Shown here piece after piece: positions 45,796-54,987 of a stretch of 64,000 nucleotides of DNA (position 1 is its first letter; each line of letters starts with the position of its first letter). The notes under the pieces are model-generated. The model had not been told where the DNA came from. It saw nothing but the letters and a program-made list of their open reading frames with translations, and did not search any database. Source of the stretch: Pseudomonadota bacterium. GTDB taxonomy: Bacteria > Pseudomonadota > Alphaproteobacteria > UBA8366. The DNA is taken from positions 1 through 64,000 of the forward strand of contig JAYZAS010000017.1 of assembly GCA_036339585.1 (NCBI GenBank), read 5' to 3'. The position numbers and the translations under genes were made by a program.

Positions 45796-46254
45796 ATGAC
45801 TGTGCGTGTGCAAGAACATGATTTTGACGTTAATGCCGAGTTGGCTGGTCTCACGGTCGGACAGCACAATGTAGGGGGCTTGGTTAGTTTCATTGGCTTG
45901 GTACGTGATTTTGGTGATCTAGATTCAGTGGCTTCAATGACATTGGAGCATTATCCCGGTATGACAGAGAAAATATTGGGCAAGATAGCCTCTGAGGCGG
46001 TGGAACGCTGGAACTTATCTTCAAGTCTGATCATTCACCGCTACGGGTATTTGGAGCCTGGCGACAGGATAGTATTAGTAGCTGCTGCGAGTGAGCACAG
46101 AGTATCGGCATTCAATGCTTGTGAGTTTCTTGTTGATTGGCTCAAAACAAAAGCACCATTCTGGAAGCTCGAAGAGGGGAACGGAAATGCCAAGTGGGTT
46201 AAGGCGCGCATGGATGACAATGCAGCATCTGCCCGCTGGTCAGTGAAAAAGTGA
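45796..46254 (+). CDS. moaE: Molybdopterin synthase catalytic subunit
   Basis: MoaE transfers sulfur from MoaD thiocarboxylate to precursor Z. The 152-residue protein has the family stretch G-G-L-V-S-F-I-G-L-V-R-D near 29-40, M-T-L-E-H-Y-P-G-M-T (about 50-59), the H-R-Y-G-Y-L-E-P-G-D segment (about 80-89) and K-T-K-A-P-F-W-K-L near the catalytic lysines (about 117-125). I start at ATG 45796; longer in-frame readings overlap moaD. It is convergent with ilvE. Confidence 0.94.
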   Translation: MTVRVQEHDFDVNAELAGLTVGQHNVGGLVSFIGLVRDFGDLDSVASMTLEHYPGMTEKILGKIASEAVERWNLSSSLIIHRYGYLEPGDRIVLVAAASEHRVSAFNACEFLVDWLKTKAPFWKLEEGNGNAKWVKARMDDNAASARWSVKK

Positions 46255-46261
46255 AATAGGA

Positions 46262-47164
46262 CTATGCAGCATTCAGTGTCACAGGGACTTCACGACGCAC
46301 TTCTTCATCATAAGCTTCTAGTAGTGTTCGTGTAATTTTAGCTGGCGCAAAACTATACTGGCCTATTTCCTTCACTGGGGTCACTTCTACCGCACTTCCT
46401 GTCAGAAAGACCTCACTTGCATCGGCTAGTTCCTCTGGCTTGATGTGGCGTTCAATGACCTCATATCCGAATTTTTTTGCAAGAGCGATGACGGTTCGTC
46501 TCGTAATACCGTTAAGAAAACAGTCCGGCTTCGGCGTATGCAACTTCCCATTAATAACAAGGAATATATTGGCACCCGTTGCCTCCGCAATATAACCCCG
46601 ATAGTCCAACATTAAAGCATCATTATAACCTTTTGCTTCTGCCGCATGTTTTGAGAGAGTGCAAATCATATAGAGACCGGTAGCCTTGGTGTCCGCGGGG
46701 ATTGTTTCTGGATCTGGCCGTTTCCATTTTGACCATTGCATTCTAATGCCTTCCATTCGGGCATCTGATGAAAAATATGCTGGCCACTCCCAAACAGCGA
46801 CTGCAACGTGTATCTTCGTGGCTTGAGCAGAGACTCCCATTAACTCCGACCCTCGCCACGCAATGGGGCGAACATAACCGTCTTTGATGCCGTGGTCAGC
46901 TACTACCGCATTGCACGCATCATTGATTTCTGCCGCAGAATACGGCATTTCCATGTCAAGTTGGCGCGCACTATAAAAAAGACGCTCAGTATGTTCATGT
47001 AGTTTAAAAATGCGGCCCTCATAAATTCGTTCGCCTTCAAAGACCGCTGATGCGTAATGAAGAGCATGCGTCAAAACATGAACCGTAGCATCCTTCCAAG
47101 GTACCAACGCACCATCAAACCAGATTCGTCCTGGGCGATCATCGAAAGGTTGGTTAAAAGTCAT
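46262..47164 (-). CDS. ilvE: Branched-chain amino acid aminotransferase
   Basis: A 300-residue fold-type IV PLP aminotransferase, which performs the last step of Leu, Ile and Val synthesis. Landmarks are I-W-F-D-G-A-L-V-P-W near 14-23, T-H-A-L-H-Y-A-S-A-V-F-E-G (about 32-44) and R-P-I-A-W-R-G near 98-104. The PLP lysine region is S-K-H-A-A-E-A-K-G-Y (about 172-181). Y-I-A-E-A-T-G-A-N-I-F (about 192-202) and F-L-T-G-S-A-V-E-V-T-P-V (about 253-264) follow. Length is normal. It is divergent from the response regulator gene. Confidence 0.94.
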   Translation of the reverse strand: MTFNQPFDDRPGRIWFDGALVPWKDATVHVLTHALHYASAVFEGERIYEGRIFKLHEHTERLFYSARQLDMEMPYSAAEINDACNAVVADHGIKDGYVRPIAWRGSELMGVSAQATKIHVAVAVWEWPAYFSSDARMEGIRMQWSKWKRPDPETIPADTKATGLYMICTLSKHAAEAKGYNDALMLDYRGYIAEATGANIFLVINGKLHTPKPDCFLNGITRRTVIALAKKFGYEVIERHIKPEELADASEVFLTGSAVEVTPVKEIGQYSFAPAKITRTLLEAYDEEVRREVPVTLNAA

Positions 47165-47354
47165 TTTATATCTCCCGTGGGTTTTCGAGCTATTCTACGG
47201 CTTTTCTTCAAACACATAGCCAAAAGCTATGGGCAGAACGTCGTTCTTAACCTTTATTTTACACATTACTTAAGGATTATCATTTCGTATTTAAAAAAAA
47301 TGTGACGCGATGGTAAACACCTTCAATGTTAAAAAAACTGGTATACTTATATCT

Positions 47355-48053
47355 ATGCACTTAGATCCCGCACATATTCTTGTGGTAGACGATGATACAC
47401 GACTACGCAATTTGTTAAAAAAATTCCTAAATGACAATGGTTATCGGGTAACCACCGCTCATGACGCCGAATCGGCAAAAGATGTTCAAAGGTCAATTCA
47501 ATTCGACCTAATGGTACTTGATCGCATGATGCCTGGCCTTGATGGACTAAGTTTAGCACGTGAATTTAATAAAAGAAATGTGGTGCCGATATTAATGCTT
47601 ACCGCAATGGGCGAAATTAAAGACAGAATTGAAGGTCTCGAGGCCGGCGTTGAGGATTACATCTCTAAGCCATTTGAGCCGCGTGAACTTCTTTTGCGGA
47701 TAAGGACTATCTTGCGACGGACCCAATCGCATAAACCGGATATTGAGGACGAAATACCGTCGAGTGTGATGCTTGGTGCATTCTGTTTTGAGCCTAAACG
47801 AGCCTTGTTAAGTGGTACAGATGGCTTGATTAAACTAACTTCTGCCGAAGCAAGTTTGTTAACTGCATTAGCTATTCGACCCGGTGTGGTCCTAACGCGA
47901 TTAGAATTAACGGAGGAGTGTGATATCGAAGGTGGAGAACGTAGCGTTGATGTTCAAGTGACCCGTCTTCGCCGGAAATTTGAGAAGGATCCAAAAACAC
48001 CTCGCTACTTGCAGACGGTGCGAGGTCGTGGCTATGTGTTAAGGCCGGACTGA
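47355..48053 (+). CDS. OmpR/PhoB-family response regulator
   Basis: A 232-residue two-domain regulator. The receiver domain has the acidic pocket V-V-D-D-D near 10-14 and the phospho-acceptor Asp in L-M-V-L-D-R-M-M-P-G. A conserved Lys follows in Y-I-S-K-P-F. The C-terminal winged-helix domain (about 130-232) ends with V-Q-V-T-R-L-R-R-K-F and V-R-G-R-G-Y-V-L. I chose the ATG at 47355, whose product begins close to the receiver; an in-frame ATG at 47310 would add 15 residues. The kinase gene starts 4 bp downstream, so they form a cognate pair. The signal is unknown; similar alphaproteobacterial pairs are annotated OmpR/EnvZ. Confidence 0.93.
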   Translation: MHLDPAHILVVDDDTRLRNLLKKFLNDNGYRVTTAHDAESAKDVQRSIQFDLMVLDRMMPGLDGLSLAREFNKRNVVPILMLTAMGEIKDRIEGLEAGVEDYISKPFEPRELLLRIRTILRRTQSHKPDIEDEIPSSVMLGAFCFEPKRALLSGTDGLIKLTSAEASLLTALAIRPGVVLTRLELTEECDIEGGERSVDVQVTRLRRKFEKDPKTPRYLQTVRGRGYVLRPD

Positions 48054-48057
48054 AAAC

Positions 48058-49416
48058 ATGCGAAATATTCCTATATTAAACTTCATCTTTCGTATCAGGC
48101 CATTTTTCTTTCTAAAGCGGTTTCTACCTAAAACCCTACTGGGCCGTTCTCTAATGATCATTGTCACTCCTCTGATTATATTACAGGTGGTGTCCGCAAT
48201 AATCTTTTTTGATAGGCATTGGGAGACTGTCACGCGGCGTCTAACGAGTGCCATTGCTGGCGAGATCGGTTTCGTGATTGAAAAATTAAATTGGGATTTC
48301 CAAGGCGATAATAAAGATGAGATCTTTTATCAATCACGTCGTCATTTCTTATTAGATATGAAATTTCTTCCTTATCAAGAACTCCCCTCTGTAAATCAAT
48401 CCCATTTGGGGATTCTTGATAAGGCACTTGCCAAGCAACTTACAGAACGGGTGCAGTTACCTTTTGTGATTGATACTTCCTCTTTTAAAGAGAGAGTATT
48501 AATACATTTGCAAATGCCAAATGGCGTGTTGGAGGTTACAGCTCCTGGTGAGAGGGTTTTTAGCGATACCACTTACATTTTTATACTTTGGATGGTTGGA
48601 ACATCTGTTATTTTACTTGGTGTGGCTGCAGTTTTCATGCGCAATCAAGTAAAGCCCATTCGCAGACTTGCGGCAGCGGCAGATGAATTTGGCAAGGGCC
48701 GCGAGATCAGTTCAGATATCAATATTGCAGGAGCAACTGAGGTACGGCAAGCAGGAATTGCCTTTAATTTGATGCGAGGGAGACTTCGCCGTCAAATGCG
48801 TCAGCGTACAGATATGTTGTCTGGGGTAAGTCACGATTTGCGGACACCCTTGACCCGAATGAAACTCCAGCTCGAGATGATGGCAGGGGCGAGTGGCATA
48901 GAGGATCTCAAGTCAGATATTACAGAAATGGAGTTAATGATAGATGGTTATCTCGCCTTTGCACGAGGAGAAGGTGATGAAATTGCTGAGCCCGTGGAGA
49001 TCTCAGCTTTCGTAGAGGCTGTAGTTGCGGATTGGAAACGCAACGGTATAGCGATAGACTGCCACGTAGAAGGTAAATTTGAATTACCCATAAAGCGTGA
49101 GGCATTAAGGCGTTGTTTGAATAATTTGATTGCTAACGCGTGTCGCTATGGTGAACACGTGTGGGCTTTGACTGGCAAACGGCAGGGAATGATCGAAATC
49201 ACAATCGATGATGATGGGCCTGGTATTCCAGAGGCTGATCGTGGCGACGTGTTTCGCCCATTCCATAGATTAGATCAGTCACGTAATTCAAAGACTGGAG
49301 GGACTGGTTTGGGGCTTGCGATAGCAGAAGATATTGTTCGTGCCCATGGGGGAGATATTTCTCTGACAGATTCACCTCGAGGGGGTCTTAGAGCTAAATT
49401 ACGTATTCCGCAATAA
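48058..49416 (+). CDS. EnvZ-like sensor histidine kinase
   Basis: A 452-residue membrane histidine kinase partner of the preceding response regulator. Two transmembrane segments (about 32-52 and 174-196) enclose a periplasmic domain of about 120 residues, followed by HAMP (about 197-250). The phospho-accepting His lies in G-V-S-H-D-L-R-T-P-L-T-R-M. The ATPase domain has N-L-I-A-N-A-C-R-Y-G (N box), D-D-D-G-P-G-I-P (G1) and T-G-G-T-G-L-G-L-A-I (G2). Confidence 0.93.
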   Translation: MRNIPILNFIFRIRPFFFLKRFLPKTLLGRSLMIIVTPLIILQVVSAIIFFDRHWETVTRRLTSAIAGEIGFVIEKLNWDFQGDNKDEIFYQSRRHFLLDMKFLPYQELPSVNQSHLGILDKALAKQLTERVQLPFVIDTSSFKERVLIHLQMPNGVLEVTAPGERVFSDTTYIFILWMVGTSVILLGVAAVFMRNQVKPIRRLAAAADEFGKGREISSDINIAGATEVRQAGIAFNLMRGRLRRQMRQRTDMLSGVSHDLRTPLTRMKLQLEMMAGASGIEDLKSDITEMELMIDGYLAFARGEGDEIAEPVEISAFVEAVVADWKRNGIAIDCHVEGKFELPIKREALRRCLNNLIANACRYGEHVWALTGKRQGMIEITIDDDGPGIPEADRGDVFRPFHRLDQSRNSKTGGTGLGLAIAEDIVRAHGGDISLTDSPRGGLRAKLRIPQ

Positions 49417-49440
49417 GTTTAAGGGGACGGACGTCTAGAC

Positions 49441-50061
49441 TTAGGCCTTTGCCATAGGGTTTGGTTTGAAAGACAAAGGCGCTTTAAATCGATTAAGGAA
49501 GCTCTTTCCGCGCCGCAAATTTTTGTCGAGGGTAGCCATGGTCAGGCTCTGATCTGGGTTGTCATCAGTAAGCCAAGTGCGAAAAGTAGACAACCATATA
49601 ATTAAAAGCCCATGGGTTTCGGCTACACCAGCTAGGCCAGTTGTCGAATGTCCTGAGGCGTTGAGCATTCGTGACATTGACAGCAGAAGTGTCGGGCCGT
49701 TCGCCAACACACTGAACGGGTCCAAAGTTAGGTCACGGCTAATTCGGGCTAAGGCTGGCTTGTATTCCTGCATTGTCTCAAGGCGGAGCATGAGCATTTC
49801 AAAAATTCGATCTCGGGTCGTATCTTGTTCAGTGAATTGTATTTCCTCGGCTAGGACTAACGAATCAATGTAGTGTTCAAAAGTTGAAAGTATGACTGCC
49901 TTAGCAGGGCAATGGGCGCGAACAAGCATTGGGCTCATTGATGTCTTCTCGGCAACTGCATGAGCAAGCTGTGAGAGTGAAAATGCTCTCCAACCATTTT
50001 CGAGAGCTAAATCAAATGCAGTCTCAATAATAACTTTATCTAAGTTTTTTGCTATAGTCAT
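49441..50061 (-). CDS. TetR-like / COQ9-type protein
   Basis: A 206-residue all-helical protein with a TetR-like N-terminal helix-turn-helix (E-T-A-F-D-L-A-L-E-N-G-W-R-A-F-S-L-S-Q-L at about 13-32). A C-terminal helical domain resembles the TetR/COQ9 family of Alphaproteobacteria. COQ9 relatives bind lipids and aid ubiquinone synthesis, whereas TetR relatives repress transcription; sequence alone does not decide. It heads away from proC on the same strand (33 bp gap), and ubiK, a ubiquinone accessory factor, is in the same run, which slightly favours the COQ9 reading. Confidence 0.7.
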   Translation of the reverse strand: MTIAKNLDKVIIETAFDLALENGWRAFSLSQLAHAVAEKTSMSPMLVRAHCPAKAVILSTFEHYIDSLVLAEEIQFTEQDTTRDRIFEMLMLRLETMQEYKPALARISRDLTLDPFSVLANGPTLLLSMSRMLNASGHSTTGLAGVAETHGLLIIWLSTFRTWLTDDNPDQSLTMATLDKNLRRGKSFLNRFKAPLSFKPNPMAKA

Positions 50062-50093
50062 ACTCTTATAATACCGTAAGGTGTAGGAAAGTC

Positions 50094-50918
50094 CTAGTCC
50101 GCTAATTCCCTGCTTCGGCGCGTAGCAGCAGAAACTGCGTTTGAAATTAATTGTTTCAGTCCGTTGTTATTCGCTGTTAGTACCTGTAGTGCCTCAAAAG
50201 TGGTTCCGCCCGGACTGGTTACATTCTGTCTCAATTGTTCTGGGGTTTCCGAGCTCTCTGAAGCAAGCATACCCGCTCCGGAAACCGTTTTAAGGGCTAA
50301 CGCTCTGGCTAACTGTAGGGGTAGGCCATTTTCCACTCCAGCTTGTGTGAGACACTCGATCATGAAAAACACATAGGCCGGCCCACTACCAGATATAGCA
50401 GTAACGGGGTCGAGCAGGTTCTCATCGGAGATGAAAATTACTTCGCCAATTGTTTCTAATAGCAGCTTCGCAGATTCCAATTGAGAATCGGTTATTGCTG
50501 AATTTGGGCATGCAACAGTGATTGCTTGTTGAATTAAAGCTGGCGTGTTGGGCATAGCCCGGACAATTGGAGCACTTGATCCTAAAATACCTTCAAAAAA
50601 TTTGATAGTAGTGCCTGCAGCTATAGAAATGAAAAATGCACCGCTTTCTACAAACCGCAAATAATAGGGTACGACTTTTTCCATTTGTTGTGGTTTAACT
50701 GCAAAGATGATGATACTTGGCTCCAAGTTTGACGGCAATTCCTTTGCTTCCTTAAAAACAGAAATACCATCTCTGCAGGCCTGTGCAGGGATACCAACTG
50801 GGTCAACAACCTTGATACAAGCGCTTGATTGGATCTGGGGAAGCAATCCCGAAAGTATTGCAGAACCCATTTTTCCACATCCCACTAAAATTAATGGATG
50901 CTGTGTTTCAATGTTCAT
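50094..50918 (-). CDS. proC: Pyrroline-5-carboxylate reductase
   Basis: ProC performs the last step of proline synthesis, reducing pyrroline-5-carboxylate with NAD(P)H. The 274-residue protein has the Rossmann start L-I-L-V-G-C-G-K-M-G-S-A-I at about 9-21, V-K-P-Q-Q-M (about 75-80), the M-P-N-T-P-A-L region near 121-127 and the C-terminal signature G-S-G-P-A-Y-V-F near 175-182 with T-S-P-G-G-T-T-F-E-A-L (about 235-245). Length is normal. Confidence 0.95.
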   Translation of the reverse strand: MNIETQHPLILVGCGKMGSAILSGLLPQIQSSACIKVVDPVGIPAQACRDGISVFKEAKELPSNLEPSIIIFAVKPQQMEKVVPYYLRFVESGAFFISIAAGTTIKFFEGILGSSAPIVRAMPNTPALIQQAITVACPNSAITDSQLESAKLLLETIGEVIFISDENLLDPVTAISGSGPAYVFFMIECLTQAGVENGLPLQLARALALKTVSGAGMLASESSETPEQLRQNVTSPGGTTFEALQVLTANNNGLKQLISNAVSAATRRSRELAD

Positions 50919-50943
50919 ATTTTATACTCGTAAGTTTTTAGAT

Positions 50944-51447
50944 CTAGGCCTCGCCGACTGTCTCCATCATAGCAGATGCCATTGCGTCTTTGGGAGTTCG
51001 CCCGGCCCAAACCACGAATTGTAAAGCCGGATAAAAGCGTTCACACTCCATTAAGGCTATGTCAACTAGATCCTCCAATTGTTCAATTGACACGGTGTTG
51101 CGTCCACGTGCTAGCATTGTGTAACGATATACGGGGAGGCCATCCTCTGAGCCAACTTCAAAATGCCCTAGCCACAGTTTTTCATTAACTAGCCCTGTAA
51201 GTTCGATTACTGCGAGGCGTTTTTCTTCAATGACTCTAGATTCGAATACCGAGGTAAAATAAAGGGCGCTCAAATCTTCGCGCCATACAAAAAATAATCT
51301 ATAGTTACACCAACAACCGCTCGTTTCTACGACTAATTCATCTTCACTTGCTCTCTCGTATGGCCATTCATTAGCCATAACTAACTCTTCTAACAAATCT
51401 AAGGGATTGAATCTCCTCTCAGAAAATTCCTCAGATATTAGGGACAT
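50944..51447 (-). CDS. YbjN domain-containing protein
   Basis: A 167-residue cytoplasmic protein of the YbjN (DUF1790) family, with a mixed alpha-beta fold. Recognisable parts are N-P-L-D-L-L-E-E-L near the N-terminus, V-E-T-S-G-C-W-C-N-Y-R-L-F-F-V-W-R-E (about 39-56) and L-V-N-E-K-L-W-L-G-H-F-E (about 86-97). The molecular role is unknown; in E. coli YbjN affects motility and stress phenotypes, which need not hold here. Alphaproteobacteria usually carry it beside proC. Confidence 0.85.
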   Translation of the reverse strand: MSLISEEFSERRFNPLDLLEELVMANEWPYERASEDELVVETSGCWCNYRLFFVWREDLSALYFTSVFESRVIEEKRLAVIELTGLVNEKLWLGHFEVGSEDGLPVYRYTMLARGRNTVSIEQLEDLVDIALMECERFYPALQFVVWAGRTPKDAMASAMMETVGEA

Positions 51448-51649
51448 ACGCTCCTGCCTCCAGACCGCCTTAGATTGATCACAACGAAAATATTTTTATG
51501 CCAAACGTACTGTGTAAAAAAATCGCAAAGATACATAAGATGCCCAGATATAGTGTCTAATAGACAATCTAATACTATTGGTAGACTGCACTATCTGAAT
51601 TATCTATTGCAATAGGAGAATTAGCTTTTGACCAATTAGACGTGGATAA

Positions 51650-51946
51650 CTATTTCTTTGAAGGTCTTTTGGAGCGCTTAACACCTTTTTTAGAATGGTT
51701 CTTATTAAGAGATGTTTCTAGTTCAGCAACTCTTTCTTCCAATAACTCTTGCTCGGCCCGCGCCCGGGATGCAACCGCTTTAACCGCTTCGAATTCATCA
51801 CGAGGTACCAGATCCATATCCGCCAAAATGCGCTCTAAACGCTGTTTGATCATGCTCTCCAACTCAGTACGAATATTTATCAGCGTTGAGGTGGCACCAC
51901 TAGCCACACGCGCAATGTCATCGAAAAATCTATTTTCTGTCTGCAT
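51650..51946 (-). CDS. ubiK: Ubiquinone biosynthesis accessory factor UbiK (BMFP)
   Basis: A 98-residue coiled-coil protein of the BMFP/UbiK family, which binds lipids and assists ubiquinone synthesis. M-Q-T-E-N-R-F-F-D-D-I-A-R-V-A-S-G-A is the family N-terminus. A D-M-D-L-V-P-R-D-E-F-E-A-V-K segment (about 43-56) and a Glu-rich coiled coil (about 60-78) follow, ending in a Lys/Ser-rich tail. I chose the ATG at 51946, with an AGAAAGG Shine-Dalgarno, over the longer frame starting at 52009. Confidence 0.88.
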   Translation of the reverse strand: MQTENRFFDDIARVASGATSTLINIRTELESMIKQRLERILADMDLVPRDEFEAVKAVASRARAEQELLEERVAELETSLNKNHSKKGVKRSKRPSKK

Positions 51947-52090
51947 GACAACCTTTCTAACCAAATCGTACGTATAAATATAAGCGAATCTGAAAACTGT
52001 TTCAATCATTCAGCTTGTATTGTTTATGGTGCTTGCAGGAAATTAGTTAGCGAGCTAAGAAAAGGAGTTATAAAATCGGGTGCATGTATT

Positions 52091-53074
52091 ATGATTATAA
52101 TCACCGGAGGTTCTGGATTTATTGGCTCTAACCTAGTTGCTGCATTGAGTGATCGTGGTGAGGGGCCATTAATAGTTTGCGACCGAATTGATTGCGCCGA
52201 GAGACAGGGTAACCTAAAAAAACACAATGTATCCGAGATTGTTGCACCAGCGGATTTGTCCAAATGGCTTATGGAGCGTGCTGGCGAAGTCGACGGTATT
52301 TTCCACATGGGGGCAACATCAGAGACTACTGAAACCGATTTTGCCCACCTGTTAGATAATAACTTCGGCGTATCCATGATGCTTTGGCGTTGGTGTGTGG
52401 AGAATGACGCAGCTTTTATTTATGCCTCCTCAGCGGCCACTTACGGAGATGGGAAACAAGGCTTTGACGATGATAATCATCCGGCTGCGTTGGCCGAGCT
52501 TAGACCGTTAAATGCCTACGGATGGTCTAAACAGCTGTTTGATCAGCAAGTGCTGTCTATGTCAGCAGCGGGCTTTAGTCCAAAAAAATGGGCGGGGTTA
52601 AAATTTTTCAACGTCTACGGGCCAAATGAATATCATAAAGGTGGCCAGCAAAGTGTAGTAGTGCAACTATTTGAACAAATCTCCAGAACTGGGCGTGCGA
52701 AACTTTTCCAATCCCACCATCCTGACTATGCTGATGGGGGCCAAATGCGCGATTTCGTCTGGGTCAACGATTGTGTGGACATCATGCTTTGGCTTTATTC
52801 GACGAATAAAGTAAATGGCATTTATAATTGTGGTACAGGGGAGGCACGGAGCTTCAGAAACCTTGCGGAAGCCTGTTTTGCGGCGATGGGTGAAAAATCC
52901 TGTATTGATTACATTGCTACTCCAATAGCCATCCGCGAGAAATACCAATATTTCACTGAAGCAAAGATGTCGCGTTTGCGGGGAAGTGGGTACAATAAGC
53001 CTCTTACATCTATTGAGGACGGCGCCAAACAATACATCCGTAATTATCTCTCTACGACTGACCGGTATCGCTGA
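52091..53074 (+). CDS. hldD: ADP-L-glycero-D-manno-heptose-6-epimerase
   Basis: HldD epimerises ADP-D-glycero-D-manno-heptose for the lipopolysaccharide inner core. The 327-residue SDR protein has the Rossmann start I-I-I-T-G-G-S-G-F-I-G-S-N and F-H-M-G-A-T-S-E-T-T-E-T-D (about 71-83, typical of HldD). The catalytic Y-x3-K is Y-G-W-S-K (about 141-145), and F-N-V-Y-G-P-N-E-Y-H-K lies near 177-187. It shows that the organism makes heptose-containing LPS. It heads the plus-strand run with lgt, midA and pgeF. Confidence 0.94.
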   Translation: MIIITGGSGFIGSNLVAALSDRGEGPLIVCDRIDCAERQGNLKKHNVSEIVAPADLSKWLMERAGEVDGIFHMGATSETTETDFAHLLDNNFGVSMMLWRWCVENDAAFIYASSAATYGDGKQGFDDDNHPAALAELRPLNAYGWSKQLFDQQVLSMSAAGFSPKKWAGLKFFNVYGPNEYHKGGQQSVVVQLFEQISRTGRAKLFQSHHPDYADGGQMRDFVWVNDCVDIMLWLYSTNKVNGIYNCGTGEARSFRNLAEACFAAMGEKSCIDYIATPIAIREKYQYFTEAKMSRLRGSGYNKPLTSIEDGAKQYIRNYLSTTDRYR

Positions 53075-53077
53075 AGT

Positions 53078-53902
53078 ATGGGCCCTTATGTTTTTCCGCA
53101 GTTCGATGTAGTGGCTTTTGCCCTTGGTCCTTTTGAAATACATTGGTACGGATTAGCCTACATTTTAGGTTTGGTCTTTGGTTGGCGCTATTGCATCTCA
53201 TTGACTTTGCGTCAGCCGTTCATTGTAAAGCAAGTCGATATTGACGATTTGTTCGTATGGGTGACCCTAGGCGTTTTAATTGGAGGGCGGCTAGGGTTTG
53301 TTCTCCTTTGGCACCCCGCGTATTACATCGATAATCCGATTGAGGTGTTACAACCATGGAAAGGCGGTATGGCTTTCCATGGCGGTTTATTAGGGGTAAT
53401 TTTCGCCATATATCTGTACGGGCGGATGAAAAACAAAGATTTTTGGCCATTGGCCGACTTGTTGGCTGCAGCAACCCCGGTGGGACTATTTCTTGGCCGG
53501 ATAGGTAACTTTGTGAACGGTGAATTATGGGGCCGAATTACCGACGTGCCTTGGGGTGTAATTTTTCCAAGGGCGGGGCCTGAGGTGCGTCACCCAAGCC
53601 AACTTTATGAGGCGGGACTTGAGGGCATAGTCCTTTTTGTTATCCTGACCTGGCTAATATTTAGACGTGATGCATTGATGCGTCCTGGACTGATCGGTGG
53701 GACATTCCTAGCAGGATATGGGTTTTTACGTTCGGTAGGAGAAATCTTTCGGGAACAGACCCATTTTGTTGGTGAATTGCCTCTCGACATAACCTGGGGG
53801 CAACTATTGTCATCAGTAATGATCGTTCTGGGAACGCTAGTTGTGGTTCGTGCTTTGCGTCAACCGCCTATCAGAGTAAACAAGGAATTGATAAAAGGTT
53901 GA
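53078..53902 (+). CDS. lgt: Prolipoprotein diacylglyceryl transferase
   Basis: Lgt transfers diacylglycerol from phosphatidylglycerol to the lipobox cysteine of prolipoproteins. The 274-residue inner-membrane protein has seven predicted hydrophobic helices and the signature G-R-I-G-N-F-V-N-G-E-L-W-G-R at about 146-159. H-W-Y-G-L-A-Y at about 22-28, H-G-G-L-L-G near 101-106 and a conserved H-P-S-Q-L-Y-E near 175-181 also match. The stop overlaps the TTG start of midA by 4 bp. Confidence 0.95.
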   Translation: MGPYVFPQFDVVAFALGPFEIHWYGLAYILGLVFGWRYCISLTLRQPFIVKQVDIDDLFVWVTLGVLIGGRLGFVLLWHPAYYIDNPIEVLQPWKGGMAFHGGLLGVIFAIYLYGRMKNKDFWPLADLLAAATPVGLFLGRIGNFVNGELWGRITDVPWGVIFPRAGPEVRHPSQLYEAGLEGIVLFVILTWLIFRRDALMRPGLIGGTFLAGYGFLRSVGEIFREQTHFVGELPLDITWGQLLSSVMIVLGTLVVVRALRQPPIRVNKELIKG

Positions 53903-54987
53903 ACGAACTTCTCCAGACCTTGCGAAGGCGAATTAGGACACAGGGTCCAGTGACAATTGCCGCTTTTATGGCGGAAGCATTGTTGCATCCGCAGTACGGA
54001 TATTACAGAACAGCAGATCCATTCGGTTGCGATGGTGATTTCATTACATCCCCCGATATTAGCCAAATTTTTGGTGAGCTTATTGGTTTGTGGGTTGTTG
54101 AAATGTGGCGGGCGTTAGGTTCGCCTGCAGATGCTGCCTTGGTGGAACTAGGGCCGGGTCGCGGAACACTGATGACAGATGCACTACGTGCTGCGAAAGT
54201 TGTACCAGAGTTTCTAGAGGCTATCTCTGTGCATCTTGTAGAAACAAATCCTGTACTTCGAAAGACCCAAAAGGCTCAATTATCAGATTATAGTCCAACA
54301 TGGCATGACAGTGTGGCTACTTTGCCGGATATGCCAAACCTTATTATTGCGAACGAATTTTTTGACGCTTTGCCAATTCACCAGTTTCGTTACACTGATG
54401 CGGGATGGCGCGAAGTTTTAGTTGGAATAGGCATAGAGGGACTTGATTTGATTATCAGTCCGCGGGAGACGCCACATATAGCTTTGATAGACGATGTGAT
54501 TACTCGCAACGCTAAAATTGGAGATATTACAGAGATTTGCCCTGCTGCTATTTCTCTGTTTGAAATTCTAGCCTCAGGGATAACAAAAAACGGTGGGGCG
54601 GCGTTGGTGATTGATTACGGTTCTGAGTTCAAAGAGCCAAAAGCAACTCTTCAAGGATTACGTGGGCATCAAACAACGAATTTTCTTGATTCTCCGGGTG
54701 AGGTGGATATTTCGGCTCATTTAGATTTCTCGGCCTTGAAGCGGGCTGCTCCTTCGGGGGTATGTTGCTGGGGACCTGTGGCACAACGCGATTTTCTTTT
54801 GTCTTTAGGCATAGAAATTAGGGCCTCACGCCTTACAAAGCTTGCGACTGAAAAAGAAAAGGCCAGAATACGCAGCGCTTGTAATCGTTTGCTTGCACCC
54901 AGCGAAATGGGCACCTTGTTCAAGGTGCTGGCGGTGACTTCGGGGGAGGAGGTGCCGTCGCCAGTCCCACCAGGATTTGTTAAATGA
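53899..54987 (+). CDS. MidA/NDUFAF7-family SAM-dependent methyltransferase
   Basis: A 362-residue class I methyltransferase of the MidA family, related to mitochondrial NDUFAF7, which methylates an arginine of a complex I subunit. The conserved N-terminus G-P-V-T-I-A-A-F-M-A-E-A-L-L-H-P-Q-Y-G-Y-Y is at about 15-35. The SAM-binding V-E-L-G-P-G-R-G-T-L-M lies near 87-97 and I-A-N-E-F-F-D-A-L-P near 148-157. Start is TTG, overlapping the lgt stop; the following pgeF start overlaps this stop as ATGA, so lgt-midA-pgeF are coupled. Confidence 0.9.
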   Translation: MNELLQTLRRRIRTQGPVTIAAFMAEALLHPQYGYYRTADPFGCDGDFITSPDISQIFGELIGLWVVEMWRALGSPADAALVELGPGRGTLMTDALRAAKVVPEFLEAISVHLVETNPVLRKTQKAQLSDYSPTWHDSVATLPDMPNLIIANEFFDALPIHQFRYTDAGWREVLVGIGIEGLDLIISPRETPHIALIDDVITRNAKIGDITEICPAAISLFEILASGITKNGGAALVIDYGSEFKEPKATLQGLRGHQTTNFLDSPGEVDISAHLDFSALKRAAPSGVCCWGPVAQRDFLLSLGIEIRASRLTKLATEKEKARIRSACNRLLAPSEMGTLFKVLAVTSGEEVPSPVPPGFVK